NCBI RefSeq assembly: GCF_003269275.1 | Contig: NZ_QLTS01000001.1 | Location: 186,001-250,000, forward strand | Length of the DNA stretch: 64,000 nucleotides | Direction of reading: 5' to 3' | Source of the DNA: Phascolarctobacterium faecium DSM 14760 | GTDB lineage: Bacteria > Bacillota > Negativicutes > Acidaminococcales > Acidaminococcaceae | Part shown: positions 16,454 through 26,751 of the stretch, in pieces | Numbering within the stretch: the first letter of the stretch is position 1 | Layout of the letters: the number at the start of each line of letters is the position of its first letter | Notes under the pieces: generated by a model | The model's database searches: none | What the model was told of the DNA's origin: nothing | Seen by the model: the letters and a program-made list of their open reading frames with translations, nothing else | Made by a program: the position numbers and the translations under genes

Positions 16454-19400
16454 TCAGAATAAATCTATCTGATCTGTTTCAGGCAAATCCCCTAAGGCTC
16501 CGTGTTCTGCCAATTTTTCAACTACAGCTTTACCAACCTTGGCTCTTACCCGCAGATCTTCCTGGGAAATAAAAGGATGACCGATTTCTCTGGCTTCGCT
16601 GATACTTTGAGCGGCAGTAACACCAATTCCTCCCAAAGCAGCAAGCGGCGGCCTCAATCCCTTTTCAGTGACGGTAAAACGCGTCGGATGGGATTTATAC
16701 AAATCGATACGTTCCATTTCAAAACCACGAGCCAGCATTTCAATCACCAACTCCAGATACGTCACCGTATCTTTATCTCTGTTACTTGCTTTATAGCCCT
16801 GTGCATAAACATCTTTAATATAACGTTTCATATAATCAACGCCTTTGACAACATGATCCATATCAAAGTCCGGTGCACGCACAGTAAAGTATGCCGCATA
16901 GAATTCACGTGGATAATGCACTTTACAGTATGCTATACGATAAGCCATCATAACATATGCCACTGCATGCGCCTTCGGAAAAAGATACTGGACCTTATTA
17001 CAGGATTCAATATACCATTCCGGCACCTTTGCGGCACGCATCGCTTCAAGCATGGGTGCTTCCAGACCGCCTTTAGCTGCCTTGCCTTTACGAACATATT
17101 CCATAATTTTAAAGGACATACTGGGATCTACGCCTTTCGCGATCAGATTAGTCATAATATCATCACGCGTCGAAATCGTTTCCTCACTGGGTTTACCCTC
17201 GCGAATCAGATCCTGCGCATTGTTCAGCCATACATCAGTACCATGCGAATAGCCTGATACCCTTACAACCTGACTGAAATTTTTAGGCTGAACATCCTGA
17301 ATCATCTGCCGTACAAACTGTGTACCACATTCAGGAATACCATAAGTGCCAACGGCACTGCCGATCTGCTCAGGTGTTACGCCGAAAGCCTCAGTCGAAC
17401 GGAAGATAGACATAGTTTTTTCATCGCCGACGGGTATCTGCTGCGGTGGAATATTTGTCAATTCCTCCAGCATTTTGATAACCGTCGGATCGTCGTGACC
17501 AAGTATATCAAGCTTAACCAGACGGTCGTTGATCGAGTGATAATCAAAGTGAGTAGTTACTGTTTCCGAATCTTTTTCATCGGCCGGTCTGTTCATCGGC
17601 GAAATATAATGAATATCCATATTGCGCGGTACAACCATGATACCGCCTGGATGCTGGCCAGTAGTTCGTTTAATACCGGCAAAGCCTTCTACAAGACCTG
17701 CAACATGTGCCGAATGCACATGCAGATTTTTTGCCTCATAATATTTTTTGACATAACCAAAAGCCGTTTTGATAGCAATCGTTGAAATCGTACCGGCGCG
17801 ACAAACATTATCGCGTCCGAAAAGTTCTTCTGTATATTTATGTGCTGTCGGCTGATAATCTCCGGAAAAGTTCAAATCAATATCAGGTACTTTATCACCA
17901 TGGAAACCCATAAACACTGCAAACGGAATATCGTGCCCATCACGGATCATCTCTGTACCGCACTCAGGACATGCTTTAGCAGGCAAGTCAAAACCTGACG
18001 CAACTTCTTCTTTCATGAAGAACTCGCTGTGTTTACATTGTGGACAGCGGTAATGCGGTTTCAGCGGATTGACCTCTGTAATATCGATCATAGTCGCTAC
18101 AAAAGAAGAACCGACAGAACCACGGGACCCAACCAGATAACCATCGTCCAAAGATTTTCTTACGAGCTTATGTGCAATATAATACAGAACTGAGAACCCA
18201 TGATTGATAATGGAATCGAGCTCCATTTTCAGTCTGTCGCTGACTACCTGAGGCAGATTTTCACCATACCATTCGTGCGCACGCTGATAAGACATTTCCT
18301 TGATAGCTTTTTCTGCCCCAGGTATAAATGGTGAATACAGCTGATCACGATCAGGAACAGGTTTGATTTTTTCTACCATCTCCGCAATCTTATTCGGATT
18401 GGTTACACACAACTCATAAGCAATTTCTTTACCAAAATACTCAAATTCCTTGAGCATTTCTTCTGTTGTCCTGAAATAAAGAGGTGCTTGCTGATCAGCA
18501 TCAGAATAATTTTGCCCAGCCTGCAGGATAGCCCGCAGCTGCGCGTCCTCCGGATGCAAAAAATGCACGTCACAGGTAGCGACAGTCAACTTACCCAGCT
18601 TTTTACCAAGTTCATAAATTTTCCTATTATGCTCTTGCAGCTGTTTGACTGTGCAGCGCTCCTGTCTGACTAAAAACATATTATTTCCGGTTGGCTGAAT
18701 TTCCAGATAATCATAAAAAGAAGCTATTTTCTCTAATTCTTCATCGGGACGACCTGCCAAAATAGCCCTGTACAGTTCACCAGCTTCACAGGCAGAACCC
18801 AGGATCAAACCCTCGCGATATTCTTCGATAACCTCACGCGGCAGCATCGGCCGTTTATGCAGATAACGCAAATGACTGATTGTTACAAGTTTATACAGAT
18901 TACGCAGACCTGTTTCGTTCTTTGCTAAAATGATAATGTGGTTATTTTTGACCTTCTTGATACGGCTTTTCTTGATCGTATCCGTCGGCTCCAGATCGAT
19001 ATCATGGCCGTCGTCGTTCATCAAATAACCTTCCATACCGAAAATCAGCTTGATATCCGCTTTTTCAGCTACATCAAAGCAGAACGGAAAAGCCTGTACA
19101 ACGCCATGATCTGTGATGGCAAGAGCTTTATGCCCCCATTTTATCGCTGTCTCCACCAAATCTTCCATTGGTGTTACGCCATCCATCTTACTCATTTTTG
19201 TATGACAATGCAGCTCGACACGTTTAACTTCAGCGTTATCCATACGTTCTTTTTTAGGAACAGCTATAATACCCTGAGGACTGATGACCATTTCATCAAA
19301 CAAAAATCTGTCAGGAGCAACATTACCCATAATACGCAGCTGCATCCCCGGTTTGATCTTCTTTTTAAACTGCAGACATTCTTCCAGATTTTCAAAACGC

Positions 19401-20110
19401 ATTCTAACATAAAGTCCACTAGTTTCATCACTCAAATTAAAAGTGAGCATCACATTGCCGGTACGCAGGACTCGCTCAATAAAAGCAGTCAGCTTACCGT
19501 CCTTATCAATGCTTTTTACAAAAGCACCTTCTACTACGACTCGATTTTCTTCTTCGATAACGTCGATCATCGGCCTGGGCTTACCTTTAAATGCTTTACC
19601 AAAAATAAGGCCGTCTGCTTTTTTATTCCCTCCATAGAGAAGGTTATAAGCCTTTTCATAAGCATCGTCTTTACGCTCTGCCTCACACGAAGGTACTGCT
19701 TCAAATGCGGCAGCTTCTCCTATTTCAACTGCTTCAGGTTCTTCCGGCGGCAAAGGAATTTCTTCACGCTCCGGCTCTACCTGCACAGACTTATTTTCTG
19801 TTTCAAGCTTATTTTCTGTTTTAACCGATTCAGCCACAACGGAAGTTTCCAGCAGATTTGTCTGCTGCAGCTCCACTTTTTTTAAATTAAAAGCAGCGGT
19901 AAGCTTATTTGCCACCGCTGCAAGTAAAGTTTCTGTCACGGGAGCAACTGCTTTATACTCTATCTGCCACACGGCAGCCTCGATATCCATAAAGATTTTC
20001 TCCGGCTGGATTAAACGAGCACGCAATAATTCTGCTTCCGTTAAGGACTGCTCGGCTAAAAAAGCAAAAAATTTATTTTTATCAGGAACAATACAATATT
20101 TCGCCTTCAT
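16454..20110 (-). CDS. polC: DNA polymerase III PolC-type alpha subunit, without the inserted exonuclease domain
   Basis: About 1218 residues; replicative polymerase of Firmicutes. N-terminal domain, then OB fold (about 205-290), PHP domain beginning HCHTKMSKMDG (His301, His303) with ITDHG (Asp334), then palm, fingers and C-terminal parts. The catalytic PDIDLNFSG is near 743 and a CPQC...CPEC zinc site precedes it. In B. subtilis PolC (1437 residues) a DEDD proofreading exonuclease interrupts the PHP domain. Here GMEGYLMNDDG at ~357 runs almost straight into VKNNHIIILAKN at ~387, so that ~170-residue domain is absent. The start at 20110 follows AAAGGA by seven bases. Confidence 0.96.
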   Translation of the reverse strand: MKAKYCIVPDKNKFFAFLAEQSLTEAELLRARLIQPEKIFMDIEAAVWQIEYKAVAPVTETLLAAVANKLTAAFNLKKVELQQTNLLETSVVAESVKTENKLETENKSVQVEPEREEIPLPPEEPEAVEIGEAAAFEAVPSCEAERKDDAYEKAYNLLYGGNKKADGLIFGKAFKGKPRPMIDVIEEENRVVVEGAFVKSIDKDGKLTAFIERVLRTGNVMLTFNLSDETSGLYVRMRFENLEECLQFKKKIKPGMQLRIMGNVAPDRFLFDEMVISPQGIIAVPKKERMDNAEVKRVELHCHTKMSKMDGVTPMEDLVETAIKWGHKALAITDHGVVQAFPFCFDVAEKADIKLIFGMEGYLMNDDGHDIDLEPTDTIKKSRIKKVKNNHIIILAKNETGLRNLYKLVTISHLRYLHKRPMLPREVIEEYREGLILGSACEAGELYRAILAGRPDEELEKIASFYDYLEIQPTGNNMFLVRQERCTVKQLQEHNRKIYELGKKLGKLTVATCDVHFLHPEDAQLRAILQAGQNYSDADQQAPLYFRTTEEMLKEFEYFGKEIAYELCVTNPNKIAEMVEKIKPVPDRDQLYSPFIPGAEKAIKEMSYQRAHEWYGENLPQVVSDRLKMELDSIINHGFSVLYYIAHKLVRKSLDDGYLVGSRGSVGSSFVATMIDITEVNPLKPHYRCPQCKHSEFFMKEEVASGFDLPAKACPECGTEMIRDGHDIPFAVFMGFHGDKVPDIDLNFSGDYQPTAHKYTEELFGRDNVCRAGTISTIAIKTAFGYVKKYYEAKNLHVHSAHVAGLVEGFAGIKRTTGQHPGGIMVVPRNMDIHYISPMNRPADEKDSETVTTHFDYHSINDRLVKLDILGHDDPTVIKMLEELTNIPPQQIPVGDEKTMSIFRSTEAFGVTPEQIGSAVGTYGIPECGTQFVRQMIQDVQPKNFSQVVRVSGYSHGTDVWLNNAQDLIREGKPSEETISTRDDIMTNLIAKGVDPSMSFKIMEYVRKGKAAKGGLEAPMLEAMRAAKVPEWYIESCNKVQYLFPKAHAVAYVMMAYRIAYCKVHYPREFYAAYFTVRAPDFDMDHVVKGVDYMKRYIKDVYAQGYKASNRDKDTVTYLELVIEMLARGFEMERIDLYKSHPTRFTVTEKGLRPPLAALGGIGVTAAQSISEAREIGHPFISQEDLRVRAKVGKAVVEKLAEHGALGDLPETDQIDLF

Positions 20111-20131
20111 GCTTGCGTCCTTTCTTACCAA

Positions 20132-20824
20132 TCAACCAACGTTCTCTAAAGTAATGATGCCTTCAATACTTTGTAAACCGCGAATAATATCAATATCATC
20201 TCTATCTTTACTTATTTTGAGATACAGCTCTAAAACTACCTCATTTTTTCTGGAGTTGTTTTTTACGTTTAAAGTGCGTACCTTCACGCCATTTTCAGTC
20301 AAATACGCAGTAATATTCGTTATAATACCGGGTTCATTTTCGGCAACAATCCGAATAAAGCGGCGGGCATTTCTACTGCTGCCGGCAAAACGTTTTTCCC
20401 AGCTGTGAAAAGTTACCAAAGTAACCATCATTACCGCCGTAGAACCAATACTTAAAACATACATCCCAGCACCGGCAGCCAACCCAATGGCCGAAATCAT
20501 CCACAAGCTGGCAGCTGTTGTTAAACCACGTACGGTAACTCCCTCATGCATTATCGTACCGGCACCAAGAAAACCAATACCGCTAACTACCTGTGCAGCA
20601 ATACGGGAAGAATCACGATTGCGCGGGAATTCTTCCCCATGCATAGGGTAATCATCATAACCGTACATAGAAACCAGCATAAATAACGCCGCACCGGCAC
20701 AAACTAAAATATGTGTTCTAAAGCCAGCCGGTCTATCGCCGCTGCCGCGTTCGATGCCGACTATTCCGCCTAAAAAAGCGGCCAATAATAGACGAATAAG
20801 CATCTCCCAATCATGAGAACTCAT
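20132..20824 (-). CDS. MgtC/SapB-family membrane protein with C-terminal ACT-like domain
   Basis: About 230 residues. N-terminal MgtC domain with four or five membrane helices and the conserved GGIVGIERGSGDRPAGFRTH block (residues ~16-35). A soluble C-terminal domain of about 80 residues follows (FIRIVAENEPGIITNITAYL), resembling an ACT fold. MgtC proteins are linked to magnesium limitation and ATP-synthase control in some pathogens; the transport role is doubtful. The ATG at 20824 lies seven bases after AGGAGGT. It sits between proS and polC in the operon. Confidence 0.88.
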   Translation of the reverse strand: MSSHDWEMLIRLLLAAFLGGIVGIERGSGDRPAGFRTHILVCAGAALFMLVSMYGYDDYPMHGEEFPRNRDSSRIAAQVVSGIGFLGAGTIMHEGVTVRGLTTAASLWMISAIGLAAGAGMYVLSIGSTAVMMVTLVTFHSWEKRFAGSSRNARRFIRIVAENEPGIITNITAYLTENGVKVRTLNVKNNSRKNEVVLELYLKISKDRDDIDIIRGLQSIEGIITLENVG

Positions 20825-20856
20825 TATCGGCACCTCCTTACTGTCAGTTTAATCTT

Positions 20857-22578
20857 TTATTTTGAAAAAGCAAGTTCTGCGATAATATTTTTGATATCTT
20901 GTACGTAATCGCCATCTAAAGGCAAATATCTGATCTCGCCTGTTTTACGAATTTTAACTTCCAGCTTACCTTCAGTCAATGTTTTCGGCCCAACTACAAC
21001 GCGCAGCGGATAGCCGATCAGATCAGCATCTTTAAATTTAACACCGGGGCGTTCTTTGCGATCATCGATAACTGTTTCCAGACCTACTTTTTTCAACTGC
21101 ATATAAATTTCTTCAGCTTTCGCTGCAGATGCTTCATCTTTTGTATTAACAGGCACAACCAGCACATGATAGGGTGCTATTTCGATTGGCCAGATGATAC
21201 CATTGTCATCATAATTCTGCTCAATAGCAGCCGCCATCGTTCTGCTGACACCGACACCATAGCACCCCATTACCATAGGCTGCTCTTTACCGTTTTCATC
21301 AAGATAGGTAGCTTTTAAAGCAGAGCTGTATTTAGTAAACAGCTTAAAGACCTGCCCTACCTCGATGCCGCGGGCTTTGCTCACTTCGCCGCCGCAATGC
21401 GGGCACGGATCCCCTTCCTGAATAAGACGGATATCTGCTACATATGTTGGTGTAAAATCACGGCCCGGGTTAACATTGATGAAATGGTACCCTTCTTTAT
21501 TAGCGCCGCAGCAAACATTATGCATTTTCATAACAGTAGCGTCAACAACTACTATGACTTTTTTATTATCGATGCCAACAGGGCCCATATAACCGCCGAC
21601 AGTACCAGCAGCAGCTAATTGTTCCTCTGTCGCCATTTCCAGGTCAATAACGCCGCAGGTATTGATAACTTTGATTTCATTGACTTCGTGATCGCCACGT
21701 ACAAAACAAAGAATCAAACCTTTTTCACTGTTATAAGCAACAGCTTTAACAGAATGGTCAACAGGAAGTTTTAAATAAGCGCACACATCAGCAATAGTTT
21801 TACAGTCTGGTGTTACTACCTCTTCTTTAGTCAGCATTGCTTCTTCTTGAGCTTCCAAAGGAAATAGCTCTGCTTTTTCAACATTGGCCGCATAATCGCA
21901 GCTGGTGCAGAAAACAATCTCTGCTTCACCACTGTCGGCAATTACCATAAATTCATGGGAACCACTGCCGCCGATAGCCCCGGAATCAGCTTCAACAGGG
22001 CGGAAGTTCAGGCCGCAGCGCGTAAAGATATTGGTGTAAGCATCGTACATATCCTGATAAGATTTATCAAGACCAGCTTCGTCACGATCAAAGGAATACG
22101 CATCTTTCATAATGAATTCACGGCCGCGCATCAAACCGAAACGCGGGCGACGTTCATCACGATATTTATTTTGGATTTGGTAAACACTAAGCGGCAGCTG
22201 GCGATAAGAACGAACATCACCGCGGATCAAAGTCGTTACCATTTCTTCATGTGTAGGCCCAAGGCAGAAACAGCGATTATGACGATCCTGCAACCTGAAC
22301 ATTTCCGCACCATATACATCCCAACGTCCGCTTTCCTGCCAAATCTCAGCCGGCTGTACAATAGGCATCAAAAGCTCCTGTGAACCTTTGGCATCCATTT
22401 CCTCACGTACTATTCTTTCTATTTTTTTCAATACACGCCAGGCAAGCGGCAGATAAGTATAAATACCACCGGCAGCTTTACGCATAAATCCGGCACGCAG
22501 CATTAATTGGTGACTAACAACCTCCGCCTCTGCAGGTACCTCACGCAAAGTAGGAGCATACAGTTTGGAAACTCGCAT
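20857..22578 (-). CDS. proS: Prolyl-tRNA synthetase
   Basis: 573-residue bacterial-type ProRS. Class II motifs: motif 2 around [17 protein letters not shown] and motif 3 with [13 protein letters not shown]. An inserted editing (INS) domain of about 150 residues lies between them (residues ~225-400), with the GGYMGPVG block. The C-terminal anticodon-binding domain begins near [11 protein letters not shown]. It shares one base with the ispG stop/start junction. Placement beside ispG and rseP is normal for Firmicutes. Confidence 0.98.
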   Translation of the reverse strand: MRVSKLYAPTLREVPAEAEVVSHQLMLRAGFMRKAAGGIYTYLPLAWRVLKKIERIVREEMDAKGSQELLMPIVQPAEIWQESGRWDVYGAEMFRLQDRHNRCFCLGPTHEEMVTTLIRGDVRSYRQLPLSVYQIQNKYRDERRPRFGLMRGREFIMKDAYSFDRDEAGLDKSYQDMYDAYTNIFTRCGLNFRPVEADSGAIGGSGSHEFMVIADSGEAEIVFCTSCDYAANVEKAELFPLEAQEEAMLTKEEVVTPDCKTIADVCAYLKLPVDHSVKAVAYNSEKGLILCFVRGDHEVNEIKVINTCGVIDLEMATEEQLAAAGTVGGYMGPVGIDNKKVIVVVDATVMKMHNVCCGANKEGYHFINVNPGRDFTPTYVADIRLIQEGDPCPHCGGEVSKARGIEVGQVFKLFTKYSSALKATYLDENGKEQPMVMGCYGVGVSRTMAAAIEQNYDDNGIIWPIEIAPYHVLVVPVNTKDEASAAKAEEIYMQLKKVGLETVIDDRKERPGVKFKDADLIGYPLRVVVGPKTLTEGKLEVKIRKTGEIRYLPLDGDYVQDIKNIIAELAFSK

Positions 22579-23648
22579 TATTTCATCTTCCTCTCAACCA
22601 AAATTTTCTTAATTTCATCAAACAGCTCGTCAACTATTTTATCTTCGCTGACTTTTTTTATGATCTCGCCTTTGCGGAACAGCAGGCCCTCGCCAATACC
22701 GCCGGCAATGCCTATATCGGCCTCCCTGGCTTCACCAGGTCCATTAACTACGCAGCCCATAACTGCAACCGTAATTGGTTCTGCTATTTCGTCTAAACGG
22801 CGTTCGACCTCTAAAGCAAGCTTTTCCAGATTGATTCTGGTCCTGCCGCAGGTTGGACAGGAAATCAAAGTCGGCCCATATTCTCTAAGCCCCAAAGCTT
22901 TCAAAATATTATAAGCAACCTTTACTTCATTAACCGGATCCCCGGTAAGCGAAACACGAATCGTATCGCCAATACCTTCCGCCAATAACGTACCTATACC
23001 AACTGCCGATTTTATAATCCCGGAATTAACGGTACCAGCTTCAGTAATCCCCACATGCAGCGGATAATCACATTGAGCAGCTAAAAGCCTGTAAGCCGCA
23101 ATCGTTAATGGTACGTCATGTGCTTTCAAAGAAATTTTGATATTGCGATAATCAAGTTCTTCTAAAATATGAATATGACGCCAAGCAGCTTCTACTAATG
23201 CTTCTGCTGTCGGATGCCCATATTTTTCCAATAAATCCTTCGGCAGTGAACCGGCATTAACACCGATACGAATAGGTATATTTTTTATTCTGGCCGCTGC
23301 AACTACCGCTTCTACCTTTTCACGTCCGCCAATATTACCAGGATTTAACCGAAGTCCGTTGACACCGGCATCTATAGCCGCCAAAGCAAGCTTGTAATCA
23401 AAATGAATATCAGCTATTACAGGAATCGGGCTCTGCGCAACTATTTCCCGTAAGGCCTGCGCTGCAGGCATATCAGGTACAGCACAACGAATGACATCGC
23501 AGCCAACTGCCGCCAGTTCCTTAATTTGTTTCAAAGTCGCTGCAGCATCGTCGGTCCTCGTATTAGTCATCGACTGTACTGAAACAGGAGCATCACCGCC
23601 AATAAATACAGATCCCAACTGTAATTGTCTGGTTATTCTGCGCTTCAT
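22578..23648 (-). CDS. ispG: 4-Hydroxy-3-methylbut-2-enyl-diphosphate synthase
   Basis: 356-residue iron-sulfur enzyme of the MEP isoprenoid pathway; it converts MEcPP to HMBPP. The TIM-barrel start ([11 protein letters not shown]) and the C-terminal cluster ligands are visible: SCPTCGRT near 267 and [11 protein letters not shown] near 300. The length is that of the two-domain bacterial enzyme. It lies in the same operon as dxr and uppS, so isoprenoid precursor supply is grouped here. Confidence 0.97.
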   Translation of the reverse strand: MKRRITRQLQLGSVFIGGDAPVSVQSMTNTRTDDAAATLKQIKELAAVGCDVIRCAVPDMPAAQALREIVAQSPIPVIADIHFDYKLALAAIDAGVNGLRLNPGNIGGREKVEAVVAAARIKNIPIRIGVNAGSLPKDLLEKYGHPTAEALVEAAWRHIHILEELDYRNIKISLKAHDVPLTIAAYRLLAAQCDYPLHVGITEAGTVNSGIIKSAVGIGTLLAEGIGDTIRVSLTGDPVNEVKVAYNILKALGLREYGPTLISCPTCGRTRINLEKLALEVERRLDEIAEPITVAVMGCVVNGPGEAREADIGIAGGIGEGLLFRKGEIIKKVSEDKIVDELFDEIKKILVERKMK

Positions 23649-23665
23649 AAAGACACCTCTTTATT

Positions 23666-24682
23666 TTATCGGCTGATGTCGTTAAACACCGCCAAAACAG
23701 TAATACTTAGAATGATCGCTACGCCAACCATTTGAATAGCATTGGTCGCACGCGCTCCTAAAGGCTTGCCACGTACTGCTTCCAAAACTAACAGAACAAA
23801 ATGCCCGCCATCCAAAGCCGGCAATGGCAATAAATTGATAACGCCTAAATTAATACTGAGAAAAGCAATAAAGTTCAGTAGCGGAAGCATGCCCTGATTT
23901 GCCATCTCCCCTGCCATTTTAGCTACGCCGATAGGACCTGAAACATCTGCCGGCGCCGCCCCGGTAATTATTTTCTGCAGACCGTCAATCATCGCAAATA
24001 TAATATACTTAGTATAGCCAGCGCCCATGGTAGCCGCTTCAACAACGCCTGGCTGATATTGTTCATATGTAGGAGAAATACCTATCAAGGGCCTGCCGTA
24101 CTGCGCATCATAGGCTGGCGTCATTTGATAATTTTTTACTGCGCCCTGATGCTCTGCCGTAACAGTAATCTCCTTATCAGGATACTTCTGCAAGGTAACT
24201 ACCAAATCATTCCATGTGGCAATCTTTTCACCATTAATGGCAAGGATACGATCGCCTACCTGCAAGCCTGCCTGCGCGGCCGCCTTTTCTTCCATAATCG
24301 TGCCCAAAATAGGCTGATCGACTGGCTTTTGAATACCATTGATCATAAAAATACTGAAAAACAAAATTATCGGCAGCAGAAAGTTCATTAACGAACCTGC
24401 TAAAATAACCAACATTCTGGCAGGAATAGATTTTGACTTAAAAGAATCATCGCTGTCAGGCTCTTCCGGATCCATACCGGCTATTTTATTATACCCGCCT
24501 AAAGGAATAATTCTTAAGCTATATAGGGTCTCACCAACTTTTTTCTGAAAAATGTTGGGTCCGAAACCAATGGCAAACTCGTCCACGCGCATGCCTGTCA
24601 TTTTTGCCGTAATAAAGTGGCCGAATTCATGTACGGTGATCAAAACACCAAAAACAAAAATAGCCGCTAAAATAGTTGTCAT
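23666..24682 (-). CDS. rseP: Site-2 intramembrane metalloprotease RseP
   Basis: 338-residue zinc protease that cuts membrane-embedded substrates such as anti-sigma factors and signal-peptide remnants. Zinc ligands are HEFGH in the first helix (residues 18-22) and the LDGG motif in the third. One PDZ domain (about 105-180) stands between them, with EEKAAAQAGLQVGDRILAIN. Upstream and downstream genes are dxr and ispG, the standard order. Confidence 0.96.
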   Translation of the reverse strand: MTTILAAIFVFGVLITVHEFGHFITAKMTGMRVDEFAIGFGPNIFQKKVGETLYSLRIIPLGGYNKIAGMDPEEPDSDDSFKSKSIPARMLVILAGSLMNFLLPIILFFSIFMINGIQKPVDQPILGTIMEEKAAAQAGLQVGDRILAINGEKIATWNDLVVTLQKYPDKEITVTAEHQGAVKNYQMTPAYDAQYGRPLIGISPTYEQYQPGVVEAATMGAGYTKYIIFAMIDGLQKIITGAAPADVSGPIGVAKMAGEMANQGMLPLLNFIAFLSINLGVINLLPLPALDGGHFVLLVLEAVRGKPLGARATNAIQMVGVAIILSITVLAVFNDISR

Positions 24683-24701
24683 GTCCGAGTTCCCCCTCTC
24701 A

Positions 24702-25853
24702 TTACAAGTTTTTTAAAATTTCTCTGGTCAGCCTGCGAGTTTCAGCATCTGTCTGCTCTATATCCTCAATAACAGGCTGCAATATATTCTGATGTCTGAC
24801 AATAATCTTTTCTATAGTCATCGGAATATTAAGGTATTTAATCTTATTGTCCAAAAATGCGTAAACAGATTCTTCATTAGCCGCATTAAATGCACAAGGT
24901 AAGGTACCTCCTGCTTTACCACATTCGACAGCAAGTTTCAGTGCCGGAAATGCTTCCAAATCAGGAGCTTCAAACGTCAATTGACCTGCTTTTACTAAAT
25001 CCAGCTGTCCGAAAGCATTATCAAATCGCTCTGGATATGAAAAAGCGTACTGTATCGGCAAACGCATATCGGGCAGTCCCAACTGAGCCAAAACAGAACC
25101 ATCCTGATATTCAACCAAAGAATGAATTACGCTCTGCGGATGTACAACTACATCGATTTTTTCATAAGGCATGTCAAAAAGCCAATGCGCCTCAATAACT
25201 TCCAACCCTTTATTAGCCAAAGTAGAAGAATCAACAGTTATTTTTCTGCCCATACTCCAATTTGGATGCTTCAAACACTGTTCTAAAGTCACATTTTCAA
25301 GCTCAGCTTTACTTTTACCACGAAAAGGACCGCCAGAAGCAGTTATCAGCAACCGCTTAACTTCCTGATGTTTGCCACCTGCCAAAGCTTGAAAAATGGC
25401 ACTGTGTTCACTGTCGACCGGCAATAAAGTAACATTGTGCTCTGCTACCGCACTCATAACAATACTTCCTGCAGCAACCAGCGTTTCTTTATTAGCCAAA
25501 GCGATGTCTTTACCATGCTCAATCGCAGCCAGAGTAGGTCTCAGACCGGCATAACCGACCATTGAAGCTAAAACTGTGTCAACTTCGCTGAACGTAGCCA
25601 CTTCCAAAATACCCTCTTCTCCTGCAAGGATTTTCGTCTTGCCGGTATAACGTTTTTTCAACCGCTCTGCAGCGGCCTCATCAGAAAGCGCCGCAATATC
25701 AGGCTGAAAAATATTAATCTGTTCTTCCAATAAAACGTCACTTGTATGTGCCGCCAACGCTCTGATTTTTATCTTATCAGGATTAGCTGCAGCAACCTCT
25801 AATGTCTGTTTACCAATGGACCCGGTACTGCCAAGCACGGAAACATTTTTCAT
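24702..25853 (-). CDS. dxr: 1-Deoxy-D-xylulose-5-phosphate reductoisomerase
   Basis: 383 residues. It makes 2-C-methyl-D-erythritol 4-phosphate from DXP with NADPH. The N-terminal Rossmann motif VLGSTGSIGKQTL, the ANKETLVAAG block, the metal/substrate segment VDSEHSAIFQ (residues ~145-155) and the SGGPFRG flap are all intact. Second committed isoprenoid gene in this operon together with ispG and uppS. Confidence 0.98.
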   Translation of the reverse strand: MKNVSVLGSTGSIGKQTLEVAAANPDKIKIRALAAHTSDVLLEEQINIFQPDIAALSDEAAAERLKKRYTGKTKILAGEEGILEVATFSEVDTVLASMVGYAGLRPTLAAIEHGKDIALANKETLVAAGSIVMSAVAEHNVTLLPVDSEHSAIFQALAGGKHQEVKRLLITASGGPFRGKSKAELENVTLEQCLKHPNWSMGRKITVDSSTLANKGLEVIEAHWLFDMPYEKIDVVVHPQSVIHSLVEYQDGSVLAQLGLPDMRLPIQYAFSYPERFDNAFGQLDLVKAGQLTFEAPDLEAFPALKLAVECGKAGGTLPCAFNAANEESVYAFLDNKIKYLNIPMTIEKIIVRHQNILQPVIEDIEQTDAETRRLTREILKNL

Positions 25854-25876
25854 TTTGAAGCCTCCGAATAATATAA

Positions 25877-26731
25877 TCAGTGTGTTTTAGTCAACAAAAC
25901 CGAAAACACTAAAACATAATAGCCAAGCGGTATGGCAAACAACAAGCTGTCACAACGATCTAAAACTCCACCATGGCCTGGAAAAATCTTACCAGAGTCT
26001 TTAACGCCAAAGGAACGTTTCAAAATCGACTCTACCAAATCTCCCAGCGGCGCAAAAACAGCTACGCATAAACCTAATGCAGCTGCCTGTACTATCTCCA
26101 TATCTAACACCTTTACTCCCAAATAAACCATTACAGCCAGACAGCCGATAAATCCGGCTGCAGCTCCTTCTACAGATTTATTAGGACTGACATTTGGACA
26201 CAACTTGCGTTTACCGATCGCACAACCGACAAAATAAGCAAAAGTATCACTGGCCCATGTTCCAAGCATAATCAGCCAGAAAAAACATTCGCCGCCTTCT
26301 AAAACAAATGAACCAATAACCACCGGTTCAAATGGTAACTGCCTTAAAAGACCAAAGTGAAAAAACAGAATGCCGATATATAAAACCGCCATAACCGACA
26401 AACCAACATTCTCAACCAAATGACCTTTACAGTGCTTATGCAGGCCTTCCAGTAAAATAGCAATAATAGTTACGACCAGAAAAAGCGGCAGTGAATATAA
26501 TGTATAAATAGAATCATCCAAATACATCAAACTTCCTACCAGCACCAAGGTCATAATACCGGACGAAAAATAAAAAACATTATAGCCTTTATTTTTGGCC
26601 ATATTATAAAATTCCAGCCAGCCGATAGCTGCCAGTACAAATATTGCAGCATTAAAAAGCATACCGCCGCTATGAAGCAGCCATACTACTATCGGAACGC
26701 CTACCAAACCTGTCAAAATACGAGTCAACAT
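25877..26731 (-). CDS. cdsA: Phosphatidate cytidylyltransferase
   Basis: 284-residue polytopic membrane enzyme (about eight helices) that makes CDP-diacylglycerol from phosphatidate and CTP. The CDP-alcohol synthase signature is at the C-terminal end: KRSFGVKDSGKIFPGHGGVLDR. The upstream SPNKSVEGAAAG block is also present. It lies between uppS and dxr, the conserved order. Confidence 0.97.
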   Translation of the reverse strand: MLTRILTGLVGVPIVVWLLHSGGMLFNAAIFVLAAIGWLEFYNMAKNKGYNVFYFSSGIMTLVLVGSLMYLDDSIYTLYSLPLFLVVTIIAILLEGLHKHCKGHLVENVGLSVMAVLYIGILFFHFGLLRQLPFEPVVIGSFVLEGGECFFWLIMLGTWASDTFAYFVGCAIGKRKLCPNVSPNKSVEGAAAGFIGCLAVMVYLGVKVLDMEIVQAAALGLCVAVFAPLGDLVESILKRSFGVKDSGKIFPGHGGVLDRCDSLLFAIPLGYYVLVFSVLLTKTH

Positions 26732-26751
26732 ATCTTTTACACCTGCTTAAT

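Noticed and set aside
18938-19885. Plus-strand 315-codon frame opposite polC
   Set aside because: It is antisense to the conserved PHP and N-terminal part of PolC, and lacks start signals or known motifs.
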